Assembly (NCBI RefSeq): GCF_032164335.1
Contig: NZ_CP134152.1
Span: forward strand, 186,001-250,000
DNA from: Winslowiella toletana
Lineage (GTDB): Bacteria; Pseudomonadota; Gammaproteobacteria; Enterobacterales; Enterobacteriaceae
DNA length: 64,000 nucleotides
Reading direction: 5' to 3'
In this document: positions 55,092-64,000 of the stretch, one piece after another
How positions within the stretch are numbered: position 1 is the stretch's first letter
Layout of the letters: every line of letters starts with the position of its first letter
Program-made: the position numbers and the translations under genes
Notes under the pieces: generated by a model
Told to the model about the DNA's origin: nothing
What the model saw: the letters and a program-made list of their open reading frames with translations, nothing else
Databases searched by the model: none

Positions 55092-55628
55092 ATGACTTTT
55101 TTATTAAAATTAATGAGTAAACTAATCTTAGTTCCGCTGATTCTATTATTAAGCGTCAAGACATTTGCTGCCGACAATGTGACGATTAATATTACTGGGA
55201 GGGTTGCTGCTTCATCCTGCAACATCGATAATAGCGGTACGTACAATATCAATCTGGGGCAGAAAATTCCGTCAGTAAAATTAATTAATGCCAATTCTTA
55301 TACAGACTGGATACCTTTTAACTTCACCCTCAGCAAATGTCCGACGGGAACCTCAAGTGTGACAGCGACTTTTTCAGGTAATGCCGACAGTTCTGACAGC
55401 ACAATTTATGCGAATGCCACTGGAGATGAGTACGCAAAAAATGTTGCTGTACAGTTACAAAACGCTGAAACGGGCAGTAATCTGGGCGACAAGACTACCA
55501 TGAATATAAAAGTAGCCAGTGATAAATCAGTTAATTTTCCGTTGCGGGCGCGAGTTTATAGTACTCAGGGAAAGGCCACCTCAGGAAATATCAGTACCAC
55601 AGTGCTGATAAACCTGACGTATAATTAA
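55092..55628 (+). CDS. Minor fimbrial subunit
   Basis: 178 residues. The signal peptide ends at KTFA, and the mature pilin fold has an N-terminal strand (NVTINITGRVAASSC), two cysteines and a C-terminal VLINLTYN strand. AAGGAT precedes the ATG. Being last in the operon and low in similarity to the first subunit, it probably links tip and shaft or terminates the fibre. Confidence 0.85.
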   Translation: MTFLLKLMSKLILVPLILLLSVKTFAADNVTINITGRVAASSCNIDNSGTYNINLGQKIPSVKLINANSYTDWIPFNFTLSKCPTGTSSVTATFSGNADSSDSTIYANATGDEYAKNVAVQLQNAETGSNLGDKTTMNIKVASDKSVNFPLRARVYSTQGKATSGNISTTVLINLTYN

Positions 55629-55678
55629 ATGCTCTGTAGTTATTTTCATCACGCATTTTATCTCACTGACTGTTGTAT

Positions 55679-56614
55679 CTAATTCTGGCGGCAGGCCCCT
55701 ACAGCGACACTGCGGTTAAGGTGTGCCAGAAAGCAGTTCAGCGCGGGTGAAGGCGCTTCATTATTGCGCCAGAAGACGCCAACACTGCCTTTCTGCTCAA
55801 TGCGTGGCAGATTGAGAATCGCGAGCTTATCCTGGCTGGCATAGCGTTCGGCCAGGCGTAAAGAGAGAATCGAGATCATATCGCTACTTTGCAGCAGATG
55901 ACTGGTCACGTTCATTGAGGCCGATTCGAGAATTTTTTCCGGAAACATCACCCCGTTATCCGCCAGGCTGCGATCGATACTTAACCGAATCGGCGTGCCG
56001 CCAGGCCAGACAATCCAGCGCCAGGGGGCGAGATCGTTCCAGTTAAGGCATTGTCGGCTGGCTAATGGATGAGCCGGACGGGCGACGAAACAGACGGGTT
56101 CGGTATACAGCACCTTATAATTGAGCGGCAGCTGTAACGCGCGTCCTCCGACACGCCCCACCACCACATCCACCCCGCTTGAGAGCAGCTCATCAAGCAG
56201 AGGCGTCATCACCTTTTCCTCGATATTGAGGTGCAGCCCTGGCATCTCCCGTAACAGAGAAAGAATCGCTTGTGCCACGCAATCGGTGGCGACCGGTGAA
56301 CAACCAATTTTCAGGCAACCGGCATCGCCGCCCTGTTTGAACCGCTCCATTTCAAACTGTGAACGCTCCATTTCTTTGATCAGCCGCTGCGCATGTTGCA
56401 ACAGCAACTTGCCTCCCTGAGTAGTGCGCAGCCCTTTGCTGTGACGCTCAAACAGTCGAATCCCGATATCGTCCTCCAGCTGCGTCAGCCATTTTGACAG
56501 CGCGGGCTGGGTGATACTTATCATTTTCGCCACTTGTGTCAGGTTTCCCTGTTCACCCAGCGCAACCAGCATTTTGAGATGATGCAGCTTCAGTTTCTGC
56601 GTCCAGTTAGCCAT
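55679..56614 (-). CDS. mhbR: LysR-family regulator of the gentisate cluster, MhbR-like
   Basis: 311 residues. The N-terminal winged helix-turn-helix (LTQVAKMISITQPALSKWLTQ, residues about 25-45) is followed by a ligand-binding domain (about 95-300). It is divergent from the transporter gene, the standard layout for LysR control of an adjacent catabolic operon, with gentisate or 3-hydroxybenzoate the likely inducer class. ATAAC-N6-GTTAT at 56620-56635 is an inverted repeat overlapping its own ribosome site and may be an autoregulatory site. The Klebsiella equivalent is mhbR. Confidence 0.82.
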   Translation of the reverse strand: MANWTQKLKLHHLKMLVALGEQGNLTQVAKMISITQPALSKWLTQLEDDIGIRLFERHSKGLRTTQGGKLLLQHAQRLIKEMERSQFEMERFKQGGDAGCLKIGCSPVATDCVAQAILSLLREMPGLHLNIEEKVMTPLLDELLSSGVDVVVGRVGGRALQLPLNYKVLYTEPVCFVARPAHPLASRQCLNWNDLAPWRWIVWPGGTPIRLSIDRSLADNGVMFPEKILESASMNVTSHLLQSSDMISILSLRLAERYASQDKLAILNLPRIEQKGSVGVFWRNNEAPSPALNCFLAHLNRSVAVGACRQN

Positions 56615-56731
56615 CTGATATAACCTCCATGTTATGTCATTGTCACAAAAGCCATTGTACTTCTCTTTCTATCCGAAACAGTATCTCGGCAGATAAAAAA
56701 CAACCTTTCCTCTCTGACCGAGGCATTCCTT

Positions 56732-58087
56732 ATGACGCAACGACGTGAAATACAGGAACTGATCAACGCCGCTCCCGTTAGCGCAACGCAGTGGCGCGTT
56801 GTCATCTGTTGTTTCCTGGTTGTGATGATGGACGGTTTTGACACTGCGGCAATTGGCTTTATCGCGCCAGATATTCGTGCTCACTGGCAGCTGACTGCTG
56901 GCGAGTTGGCACCTTTATTTGGCGTTGGGCTGCTGGGGCTGGCAATGGGGGCGTTGCTGTGTGGCCCGCTGTCCGACCGCTTTGGACGCAAACGTGTCAT
57001 TGAGTGGTGTGTGGTGGTGTTTGGTGCGTTCAGTCTGCTTTCGGCTTTTTCGCCCAATCTGGAAACGCTGGTGATACTGCGCTTTTTAACCGGCCTCGGG
57101 CTGGGAGGCGCGATGCCTAACACGATCACCATGACGTCAGAATATTTACCGGCGCGGCGGCGCGGTACGCTGGTCACCCTGATGTTTTGTGGCTTTACGC
57201 TGGGCTCGGCCTTAGGCGGAGTGATCAGCGCGCAGTGGATTCCCCATATCGGTTGGCAGGGCATCCTGATATTGGGCGGCGTACTGCCATTAATGCTGGT
57301 TATTGCGCTGCTGGTGCTATTGCCGGAATCACCTCACTGGCAGGTGCGTCGCCAGCTGCCAGCTGCCGTTGTTGCCCGCACTCTGAGTGCTATAACCGGC
57401 GAGCGCTATGAAAATACCCAATTCTGGCTGAATGAGCCGGCAGCGAGTGAGAAAGGCAGTATTCAGCAGCTGTTCAGCGGCGGTCAGTTAGCGATCACGC
57501 TTATATTATGGGTAATCTTCTTTATGAGCCTGCTGATCATTTATCTGCTCTCCAGCTGGCTGCCAACCCTGCTTAATCAACGTGGCATCAATTTACAGCA
57601 CGCTTCCTGGATCACCGCAGCTTTCCAGATCGGTGGCACCTTAGGCGCGTTATTGCTGGGGGCGCTGATGGACAAAGTGAACCCCTACAAGGTGCTGGCG
57701 ATGAGCTATGCGCTGGGAGCGCTGTGCATCGTGATGATTGGCCAGAGCGAAAGCTACTTGTGGTTTATGGCGCTGGCGATTTTTGGCACCGGCATCGGTA
57801 TTAGTGGATCGCAGGTCGGCCTGAATGCGCTGACTGCCACACTCTATCCGACCCATAGCCGTGCGACGGGAGTCAGCTGGTCAAGCGCCGTGGGGCGTTG
57901 CGGGGCGATCTTCGGTTCACTCAGCGGCGGCATGATGATGGCAATGAATTTCTCTTTCGCCACTCTGTTTATCATTATCGCGGTTCCCGCCGCCATCTGC
58001 ATGGTGATGCTTACTGTTCTGGCGCGGGTTGCCCGCCGGAAGGTATCTGTACCTGAAACTGCCCGGATGGGCGTGGTGAATGAATAA
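56732..58087 (+). CDS. mhbT: Aromatic acid:H+ symporter, probable gentisate/hydroxybenzoate transporter, MhbT-like
   Basis: 451 residues, a 12-helix major facilitator of the AAHS family. The first-helix motif [16 protein letters not shown] is diagnostic, and [12 protein letters not shown] is the loop 2-3 motif. It imports an aromatic acid for the downstream enzymes. GAGG lies nine bases before the ATG. It is first of four genes spaced 8-14 bases apart. Confidence 0.87.
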   Translation: MTQRREIQELINAAPVSATQWRVVICCFLVVMMDGFDTAAIGFIAPDIRAHWQLTAGELAPLFGVGLLGLAMGALLCGPLSDRFGRKRVIEWCVVVFGAFSLLSAFSPNLETLVILRFLTGLGLGGAMPNTITMTSEYLPARRRGTLVTLMFCGFTLGSALGGVISAQWIPHIGWQGILILGGVLPLMLVIALLVLLPESPHWQVRRQLPAAVVARTLSAITGERYENTQFWLNEPAASEKGSIQQLFSGGQLAITLILWVIFFMSLLIIYLLSSWLPTLLNQRGINLQHASWITAAFQIGGTLGALLLGALMDKVNPYKVLAMSYALGALCIVMIGQSESYLWFMALAIFGTGIGISGSQVGLNALTATLYPTHSRATGVSWSSAVGRCGAIFGSLSGGMMMAMNFSFATLFIIIAVPAAICMVMLTVLARVARRKVSVPETARMGVVNE

Positions 58088-58098
58088 GGATATTCCTC

Positions 58099-59136
58099 AT
58101 GTCAAACAGCAATCAGCGTAGTGAAAACGGTCGTCAGCAGTTTTATCAGCATATTTCCGGGCACAATCTCACCCCGCTGTGGGAGTCACTGCATCGTCTG
58201 GTGCCACCGACGCCGAATGCTAACTGCGCGCCAGCGTACTGGAACTATCAGGAGGTGCGGCCGTTGCTGCTGGAGAGCGGAAAGCTGATTGGCGCAAAGG
58301 AGGCGGTGCGGCGGGTATTAGTACTGGAAAACCCGATGCTGCGCGGTCAGTCTTCGATTACCGCCTCGTTGTATGCCGGGTTGCAGCTGATTCTGCCGGG
58401 AGAGATTGCGCCAAGTCATCGCCATAACCAGTCGGCATTGCGCTTTATTGTTGAGGGTAAGGGAGCATTCACTGCGGTAGATGGCGAGCGCACACCGATG
58501 CAGCCAGGAGATTTTATTCTGACACCGCAGTGGCGCTGGCACGACCACGGTAATCCAGGGGATGAACCGGTTATCTGGCTGGATGGTCTGGATTTACCGC
58601 TGGTCAATTATCTCGGCTGCGGTTTTGCGGAAGATCATCCGCAAGAGCAGCAGCCGGTGATGCGCAAAGAGGGCGATTATTTGCCGCGTTACGCTGCCAA
58701 TATGCTGCCGCTACGCCACCAGGTGGGAAATTCATCGCCAATCTTCAACTATCGCTATGACCGCAGTCGTGAGGTTTTGCACGATCTGATGTCTCTGACT
58801 GAGGCTGATGAGTGGGATGGCTACAAGATGCGTTATATCAATCCGGTAACCGGAGGATATCCGATGCCGTCTATCGCTGCCTTCCTGCAACTGCTGCCAA
58901 AGGGGTTTGATTCCCGTATTGCACGCTCCACCGACAGCACTATCTATCATGTGGTGGAGGGCGCTGGCCAGGTCACTATCGGCGAACAGAGCTTTAACTT
59001 CCAGGCGAAAGATATTTTCGTGGTGCCAACATGGCATGAGGTGTCTTTTCAGAGCCGCGATGAAACGGTGTTGTTCAGTTTTTCAGATCGACCAGTACAG
59101 GATGCGTTGGGCTTATTTCGTGAAGCTCGTTATTAA
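58099..59136 (+). CDS. mhbD: Gentisate 1,2-dioxygenase
   Basis: 345 residues. A bicupin non-haem Fe(II) enzyme that opens gentisate to maleylpyruvate. The N-terminal cupin has [16 protein letters not shown] and a later HDHG, giving the His ligands; the C-terminal cupin (residues about 260-340; [17 protein letters not shown]) lacks a full ligand set, as is usual in the family. AAGGA precedes the ATG. Confidence 0.92.
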   Translation: MSNSNQRSENGRQQFYQHISGHNLTPLWESLHRLVPPTPNANCAPAYWNYQEVRPLLLESGKLIGAKEAVRRVLVLENPMLRGQSSITASLYAGLQLILPGEIAPSHRHNQSALRFIVEGKGAFTAVDGERTPMQPGDFILTPQWRWHDHGNPGDEPVIWLDGLDLPLVNYLGCGFAEDHPQEQQPVMRKEGDYLPRYAANMLPLRHQVGNSSPIFNYRYDRSREVLHDLMSLTEADEWDGYKMRYINPVTGGYPMPSIAAFLQLLPKGFDSRIARSTDSTIYHVVEGAGQVTIGEQSFNFQAKDIFVVPTWHEVSFQSRDETVLFSFSDRPVQDALGLFREARY

Positions 59137-59150
59137 TCAGGGAAATATAA

Positions 59151-59852
59151 ATGACCAGATATGTCTTTGAACCACCTGCGGTTGTCACCGTGCCGGTTGC
59201 CGGCAGCAGTGAACAGTTTCCGGTACATCGGGTTTATTGTGTCGGACGTAATTACGCCGCTCATGCCCGTGAAATGGGCTTTGACCCCGATCGTGAACCG
59301 CCATTCTTCTTCTGCAAACCGGCGGATGCGACGGTAGCCGTGGCTGCCGGTGAAACGCTGAAATTGCCCTATCCGACACAGACCGACAATTATCACTATG
59401 AAATTGAACTGGTGGTAGCGATTGGTAAAAAAGGCCGCGATATTCCACTGGAAAGCGCCGCCGAATATATCTGGGGTTATGCCACCGGTCTGGACATGAC
59501 CCGGCGCGACCGCCAAATGGAGATGCGGCAAATGGGGCGCCCGTGGGAGATCGGTAAAGCGTTTGATCTCTCTGCCCCAATTGCGCCGATACACAAAGCT
59601 GCCGGGGTTGCCAGCGTAAACGCTGCGCCTGTCTGGCTGCAAGTTAACGGCGAAGATCGTCAGCGTAGCGATATTCGCCACTTAATCTGGTCAGTCAATG
59701 AGACCATCAGCTATCTGTCCGGTTTTTTCGAACTACAACCTGGCGATCTGATTTTTACCGGCACCCCGGAAGGCGTTGGCGCAGTGGTGAAGGGGGATGT
59801 AATCATCGGCCAAATTGAAGGCTTGACCCCGATTGCTGTGGAAATTGTTTGA
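59151..59852 (+). CDS. mhbH: Fumarylpyruvate hydrolase (FAA hydrolase family)
   Basis: 233 residues. It splits fumarylpyruvate to fumarate and pyruvate, the last step of the gentisate path. [18 protein letters not shown] and [12 protein letters not shown] (acidic metal ligands) plus FTGTPEGVG are FAH-domain motifs. It follows the dioxygenase after 14 bases. Confidence 0.9.
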   Translation: MTRYVFEPPAVVTVPVAGSSEQFPVHRVYCVGRNYAAHAREMGFDPDREPPFFFCKPADATVAVAAGETLKLPYPTQTDNYHYEIELVVAIGKKGRDIPLESAAEYIWGYATGLDMTRRDRQMEMRQMGRPWEIGKAFDLSAPIAPIHKAAGVASVNAAPVWLQVNGEDRQRSDIRHLIWSVNETISYLSGFFELQPGDLIFTGTPEGVGAVVKGDVIIGQIEGLTPIAVEIV

Positions 59853-59860
59853 GGTAATAA

Positions 59861-60499
59861 ATGAAGTTGTACGGTTTTTTTAATAGCTCTGCTTCGTACC
59901 GCGTACGTATTGCGTTGGCACTGAAGGGGATCGATTATCAGTCCATCGGGGTCAACATTCGCGTGGGCGAACAGAAAACAGCAGAGTTCAGCCGCCTGAA
60001 TCCGATGGGACTGGTTCCGGCGTGGATAACGGATAAAGGCGAGTCGCTCGGGCAGTCGCTGGCGATTATTGACTGGCTGGACAGGCATTATCCGTTAACG
60101 CCGCTGTTACCGGCGGAAGATCCGCACCGTATGCGGGTAATGGAAATTGCCGGTGCCATCAGTTGCGACATTCATCCGATCAATAACCGGCGGGTATTAG
60201 ATTACCTGAGTGAAGAATTACACATTACTGAAGAAGCGAAACAACGCTGGTACGATCACTGGATTCGGCAAGGGCTAAGCGCCGTAGAGCAATTGTTGCA
60301 ACATAACTCATCAGGGCAATTCTGCGTCGGGGATGTGCCGACACTGGCTGATTGTTGTCTGATTCCACAATGGGCGAACGCGCTGCGAATGGGTTGCGAT
60401 CTCAGAGATTATCCGCGTTGCCGCACGGTGTATGAAACCTGCATTCGGTTACCTGCTTTTATCGCGGCGGCACCGGAGAATCAACCTGACAAAATCTGA
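59861..60499 (+). CDS. mhbI: Maleylpyruvate isomerase (zeta-class glutathione transferase fold)
   Basis: 212 residues. It turns maleylpyruvate into fumarylpyruvate with glutathione. The N-terminal active loop SSASYRVRIALALKGI carries the Ser/Arg signature of zeta-class enzymes, and VPTLADCCLIPQ is the C-terminal domain motif. It is eight bases after the hydrolase. In Klebsiella the next gene is mhbM (3-hydroxybenzoate 6-hydroxylase); it is absent here. Confidence 0.88.
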   Translation: MKLYGFFNSSASYRVRIALALKGIDYQSIGVNIRVGEQKTAEFSRLNPMGLVPAWITDKGESLGQSLAIIDWLDRHYPLTPLLPAEDPHRMRVMEIAGAISCDIHPINNRRVLDYLSEELHITEEAKQRWYDHWIRQGLSAVEQLLQHNSSGQFCVGDVPTLADCCLIPQWANALRMGCDLRDYPRCRTVYETCIRLPAFIAAAPENQPDKI

Positions 60500-60565
60500 G
60501 TAACCCTAAGCAGGGCAAAGTGAGTCGACGTGGGTATCGACATCAATGTTATAGCTTGTTAAATG

Positions 60566-60670
60566 CCTGCTCGTTGGCTGAAGCTGGTTGCGGACCAGTC
60601 AACGCCACACCACACCAGGGAGAGACGTTTGCAATAGAGCGTCTGCAACTGGCTTCAGCCAACGAGCAGG
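60566..60670. repeat. 105-bp element bounded by 30-bp near-perfect inverted repeats
   Basis: Left arm 60566-60595 and right arm 60641-60670 match at 27 of 30 positions; the outer 19 bases (CCTGCTCGTTGGCTGAAGC) are exact. The 45-base centre holds a further small hairpin (AGACG at 60622-60626, CGTCT at 60640-60644, partly inside the arm). There is no U-run, so it is not a simple terminator. ATG flanks both ends, a possible 3-bp duplication. It lies between mhbI and rluF (convergent). It could be a miniature mobile element, a palindromic repeat or a structured RNA; it does not match the REP or ERIC sequences I know. Confidence 0.75.
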
Positions 60671-60680
60671 ATGGACGATT

Positions 60681-61550
60681 TTAGCGGCCCTTTTTCTTAC
60701 GTCCGGGCTGTGCAAAGCGCTTACGGGAAGCCGCGTTGCCTTCAGGCTTTTCGGCGATTTTTGGCCGGTTAACCGTCGGTTTTTTAGCGGCTGGCTTGGC
60801 TTGTGCTTTCTTCGTCGGTTTATCTTCAGACGAAGAGTTTTCAATCAGCTTAAATAACTCAATCAGCTCATCGTCGGTTAAATCACGCCATTCACCGAGC
60901 GGCAACCCTTTCAGGTTGACGTTCATAATGCGGGTGCGCTCAAGTTTGGTGACTTCATAGCCAAAGTGTTTACACATGCGGCGAATCTGGCGGTTCAGTC
61001 CTTGCACCAGAGTGATACGAAAGACAAACGGCGCTTCTTTCTTCACTTTGCATTTTTTCGTCACCGTGCCGAGCATCGGTACGCCTGCGCTCATGCCGTG
61101 GATAAATTCATCCGTCACCAGTTTATTTACCGTGACCACATACTCTTTTTCGTGATTGTTCCCGGCACGTAAGATCTTATTGACCAGATCGCCGTGGTTA
61201 GTCAGAAAAATCAGGCCCTGGGAGTCTTTATCCAGCCGGCCAATTGGAAATACGCGCTTGCTGTGGTTAACGAAATCGCTGATGTTGTCGCGCTCACCTT
61301 CTTCCATGGTAGTAATGATGCCAACCGGCTTATTCAGCGCAATAAGTACCAGGTCTTCTTCATCACGTGGCTCGATAAGCTGACCGTTTACTTTCACCAC
61401 ATCCCCAGCAAATACCTGAGCGCCAACCGTAGCTCGTTTGCCGTTAATAAAAACATTGCCCTGTTCGATATAGCGATCGGCATCGCGACGAGAACAGATC
61501 CCGCTCTCGCTAATGTATTTGTTAAGACGAATGGATGAGTTGGTCAGCAT
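60681..61550 (-). CDS. rluF: 23S rRNA pseudouridine synthase F
   Basis: 289 residues (E. coli 290). It makes pseudouridine at 2604 of 23S rRNA (and tRNA-Tyr in E. coli). An N-terminal S4 RNA-binding domain ([20 protein letters not shown]) is followed by the catalytic [10 protein letters not shown] with the essential Asp. The C-terminal 50 residues are a basic Lys/Ala/Pro tail ending GRKKKGR, as in E. coli. The frame opens 14 codons earlier, but ATG 61548-61550 has GGAGG upstream and the family start. Confidence 0.96.
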   Translation of the reverse strand: MLTNSSIRLNKYISESGICSRRDADRYIEQGNVFINGKRATVGAQVFAGDVVKVNGQLIEPRDEEDLVLIALNKPVGIITTMEEGERDNISDFVNHSKRVFPIGRLDKDSQGLIFLTNHGDLVNKILRAGNNHEKEYVVTVNKLVTDEFIHGMSAGVPMLGTVTKKCKVKKEAPFVFRITLVQGLNRQIRRMCKHFGYEVTKLERTRIMNVNLKGLPLGEWRDLTDDELIELFKLIENSSSEDKPTKKAQAKPAAKKPTVNRPKIAEKPEGNAASRKRFAQPGRKKKGR

Positions 61551-61703
61551 GGTTCCTCCGTAAAAAAGCGGACTATACCCTACCTCCGCCATGTTGCGAA
61601 GCCTGGCGGGGGGAATCGACGTTACGGTTTATCATCCACTAAACCTCACACCTTCACTCACTTTCTCAACAATCTCTAAATCGTCATCTGCCTGAGCTTG
61701 ATT

Positions 61704-61748
61704 TTGAGCGCTCGCTCAATTATCGTGCGGCCTTGAGCGGTTGCTCAA
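61704..61748 (+). promoter_or_regulatory. Two palindromic operators upstream of the SmvA-like pump
   Basis: TTGAGCGCTCGCTCAA (61704-61719) and TTGAGCGGTTGCTCAA (61733-61748) are 16-bp palindromes 29 bases apart, the second with one arm mismatch. They resemble TetR-family operators. SmvA pumps are often repressed by the divergent TetR protein SmvR; no smvR is next to the gene here. A likely promoter overlaps or follows the second site. Confidence 0.7.
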
Positions 61749-61803
61749 TTTTAACAACACCTATTTTGATCGGCAGCTTAAGCTGAGATTCAGAGGCACT
61801 TTT

Positions 61804-63297
61804 ATGCACGCCAATAAACGCTGGCTGATACTGGCAATTCTCACCAGCACACTTTTTTTGATCGTTGTTGATATGACGGTCCTGTACACCGCATTGCCAC
61901 GTATTATGCAGACGCTGGATGCTTCCGCGTCTGAGAAGTTATGGATTATCAACGCCTATCCGCTGGTCGTCGCTGGGCTGTTGCCCGGTGCCGGTATGCT
62001 GAGCGATCGTATCGGGCATAAGCGACTGTTTATGACCGGATTACCGCTGTTTGCGCTGGCATCGTGGTGTGCGGCGTTTTCACCCTCAGCGCAGATGCTG
62101 ATTGCATCGCGGGTGTTCCTCGCGGTGGGGGCGGCGGCAATGATGCCCGCCACGTTAGCGATTGTTCGTCAGGTATTTATTGATGAAGGTGAACGCGCGA
62201 TGGCGATTGGAATCTGGGCGGCGGTAGCCTCTGGTGGTGCGGCACTTGGCCCGGTGTTGGGTGGCGTGATGCTGGAGTATTTCTGGTGGGGATCGGTATT
62301 TTTAATCAACGTACCGATTGTACTGATGGTGATTCCCTTTGCCTGGGCGTTGATTCCCGCCGGAAGCAGCAATCAACGTCGACCTTGTGATGTCATCGGC
62401 TCGCTGCTGGTGATGGTAGGTCTGGTGGGCGTGATTTATGCGCTGAAAGAGCTGAGTAAAATCGATGTATCGCTGATTACTCTGTTAATCGCGGCGCTGG
62501 TGGGCGTATTTTCTCTCGCTTTGTTTGTCCGTCGGCAAAAACATTCAGCGCAGCCGATGATTGATTTCTCACTGTTTCGTAATCGCTATTTTGCCAGCGG
62601 CGTCGCCATTGCGGTTATCTCGATGATTGCGCTGACCGGTATTGAGCTGGTACTGACTCAGCGTTTACAGCTGGTACTGGGATTGTCTCCGCTGATGGCG
62701 GCGCTGTTTATGTTGCCGGTGCCGGTTGCAGCGGCACTTGGCGCGCCGCTGGCGGGTAAGCTGATGCCGCGCCTCGGCGAGCGCCGCATTATCCTCGGTG
62801 GCTTTACCCTGACGGCCTTAGGGATTATCGCTCAGGTGCTGCTGGCTCACAGCGATATGCTTTTGCAGTTGATCAGCCTGTTTATTATCGGCTTTGGTCT
62901 CGGCGGCACTTTCACCGCGGCTTCAACGGCGATTATGCTGAACACGCCGGAAGAAAAAGCCGGTATGGTGGCGGCGATTGAAGATGTGGCATGGGAACTG
63001 GGCGGCGTACTTGGCGTAACGCTGCTGGGGGGATTAATGACTGCGGTTTACAGCCACGGGTTAGCTCTGCCGCCGGGAGTGGTTAATGGCAATGGCGCTT
63101 ATGACAGCATTGACGAGGCGTTACGCATTGCCGCTACGCTGAGCAATGATAAAGCTGAAATGTTGGTGCAGCTGGCCCGTAGCGCATTTGATCAGGCTTT
63201 TCTGGCGGTACTGATTGCGGCGGCTGGTTTGCTGATTATCAGCCTGATGGGATTAAAACGCGCGCTGCGCAGGCCGAAAAGAGTCCCGGGCACATAG
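61804..63297 (+). CDS. smvA: DHA2-family 14-helix efflux pump, SmvA-like
   Basis: 497 residues (Salmonella SmvA 496). It exports cationic compounds such as methyl viologen and biocides by proton exchange. Helix 1 motif VVDMTVLYTALPRIM (acidic residue in the membrane) and the repeated GPVLGGVMLE motif C are typical. The frame opens at 61741 inside the operator, but ATG 61804 with GAGG upstream gives the family start. Confidence 0.85.
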   Translation: MHANKRWLILAILTSTLFLIVVDMTVLYTALPRIMQTLDASASEKLWIINAYPLVVAGLLPGAGMLSDRIGHKRLFMTGLPLFALASWCAAFSPSAQMLIASRVFLAVGAAAMMPATLAIVRQVFIDEGERAMAIGIWAAVASGGAALGPVLGGVMLEYFWWGSVFLINVPIVLMVIPFAWALIPAGSSNQRRPCDVIGSLLVMVGLVGVIYALKELSKIDVSLITLLIAALVGVFSLALFVRRQKHSAQPMIDFSLFRNRYFASGVAIAVISMIALTGIELVLTQRLQLVLGLSPLMAALFMLPVPVAAALGAPLAGKLMPRLGERRIILGGFTLTALGIIAQVLLAHSDMLLQLISLFIIGFGLGGTFTAASTAIMLNTPEEKAGMVAAIEDVAWELGGVLGVTLLGGLMTAVYSHGLALPPGVVNGNGAYDSIDEALRIAATLSNDKAEMLVQLARSAFDQAFLAVLIAAAGLLIISLMGLKRALRRPKRVPGT

Positions 63298-63356
63298 TGG
63301 CAAATAGCATTTCGCTCAATCGCCCTAGAATGTCGCCTTAAGCTCAGGAGACAGTT

Positions 63357-64000
63357 ATGAAAAGCGTTGTTGAAGTACTGACAGAACACCGTAGTGACAG
63401 AAGTTTTTTAGAAACGCCGATTGCGGACGAGATCTTAAATAAAGTTATCCTGTCGGCGTATCACGCGCCGACTTCGGTTAACTCGCAGCAGGTATCGGTA
63501 ATCCTCGTTCAGGATAAAGAGCATAAGCAAAAAATTGCGGCATTAGCGGGCGGCCAGCCGTGGATCGCGCGCGCACCGGCATTTCTGATTTTTGTGCTGG
63601 ATATGTATAAAAGCGCACAGGGAATGGCGGCAATCGGTAAACAACAGATTGCACATCAGAGTATTGAGAGCCTGATTTCTGGCGCGACCGATGTTGGCAT
63701 CGCCCTGGCTTCCGCTTTGGCAGCTGCACGTTCGGAAGGATTAGGTGGCGTGCCAATTGGCGGCATCAGAATTAATCCGCAGCAGATGATCGAAATTTTA
63801 GACCTGCCGGAGATGACTTTCCCGGTCGCCGGGATTTCAATTGGTTATGTCGATCAGCCTGCTCATATTAAGCCGCGTCTGCCGCTGGAAACATTTGTAC
63901 ATCACGAGAAGTACAGCACTCAAGGCCTCGTGGAGAAGATTGATAGTTATAATCAGCAACTGACGCAGCACTGGAAAAAGATTGGCCGTACGGAAGGTGA
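63357..64000 (+). CDS. NADPH-dependent nitroreductase/flavin oxidoreductase family protein (3' end cut)
   Basis: At least 214 residues before the window edge; the final codon in view is incomplete. The N-terminal TEHRSDRSFLETPI and the following HAPTSVNSQQVSVI segment are FMN-binding motifs of the NfsA/FRP family, and GLGGVPIGGIR fits the same fold. AGGAG at 63346-63350 precedes the ATG. The substrate is unknown; family members reduce nitroaromatics, quinones or flavins. Confidence 0.85.
   Translation, partial: MKSVVEVLTEHRSDRSFLETPIADEILNKVILSAYHAPTSVNSQQVSVILVQDKEHKQKIAALAGGQPWIARAPAFLIFVLDMYKSAQGMAAIGKQQIAHQSIESLISGATDVGIALASALAAARSEGLGGVPIGGIRINPQQMIEILDLPEMTFPVAGISIGYVDQPAHIKPRLPLETFVHHEKYSTQGLVEKIDSYNQQLTQHWKKIGRTEG

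Noticed and set aside
60566-60670. ERIC or REP element
   Set aside because: Neither the arms nor the centre resemble the ERIC or REP core sequences, so it is reported as an unassigned repeat.

Overview
This is a stretch of enterobacterial chromosome. The backbone order gor - rlmJ - prlC - rsmJ - uspA/uspB - pitA - yhiN, the narGHJI/narK set and rluF all read like Enterobacterales genes of moderate G+C. The SPI-1-like type III secretion locus, the fimbrial operon and the gentisate genes point to a host- or plant/insect-associated member, with Erwiniaceae (Erwinia/Pantoea) the best guess. The genus cannot be fixed from the sequence alone. There is no prophage, transposase, CRISPR array or tRNA/rRNA gene in the window.

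Layout. 1-1031: 3' end of a membrane-anchored multihaem cytochrome c. 1079-7789 (minus): narI, narJ, narH, narG, the membrane-bound nitrate reductase, with the nitrate/nitrite transporter narK divergent at 8096-9490. 9724-35771: a contiguous block for an Inv/Mxi-Spa type III secretion system. It holds invF-invG-invE-invA-invB-invC-invI-invJ-spaO-spaP-spaQ-spaR-spaS, sicA-sipB-sipC-sipD-iacP, then prgH-prgI-prgJ-prgK-orgA-orgB with a 58-codon gene and a lipoprotein gene in the Shigella mxiL/mxiM position. A hilA-type regulator and an unrecognised 503-residue protein (candidate secreted effector) follow. The second half of the block is visibly AT-richer than the flanks. sipA, sptP/sicP, iagB, invH, hilC and hilD are not in the window.

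35894-48361: backbone genes gor, ribonuclease Z, rlmJ, prlC, rsmJ, uspA, uspB, pitA and yhiN. Between ribonuclease Z and rlmJ lies a decayed type VI-associated module: a DcrB-like gene with an in-frame TGA, a PAAR gene joined out of frame to a toxin tip, and a presumed immunity gene. 48776-55628: a membrane-anchored winged-helix regulator divergent from a chaperone-usher fimbrial operon (major subunit, chaperone, usher, tip adhesin, minor subunit).

55679-60499: a gentisate catabolic cluster in the same order as Klebsiella mhbRTDHI (LysR regulator, transporter, gentisate 1,2-dioxygenase, fumarylpyruvate hydrolase, maleylpyruvate isomerase). It lacks the 3-hydroxybenzoate hydroxylase mhbM, and a 105-bp near-perfect inverted repeat lies where mhbM would be expected. 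60681-64000: rluF, an SmvA-like efflux pump behind two palindromic operators, and the start of a nitroreductase-family gene cut by the window end.

How they work together: NarK imports nitrate for NarGHI. The T3SS genes build needle, export gate, ATPase, sorting platform and SipBCD translocon under InvF-SicA and HilA-type control. The fimbriae would serve attachment. The gentisate cluster funnels gentisate to pyruvate and fumarate. The most unusual items are the unknown 503-residue protein beside hilA, the NPKH variant of the SpaS self-cleavage site, the lipoprotein in the pilotin position, a TTCTTAAGAA palindrome shared by two regulator promoters, and the 105-bp inverted repeat.
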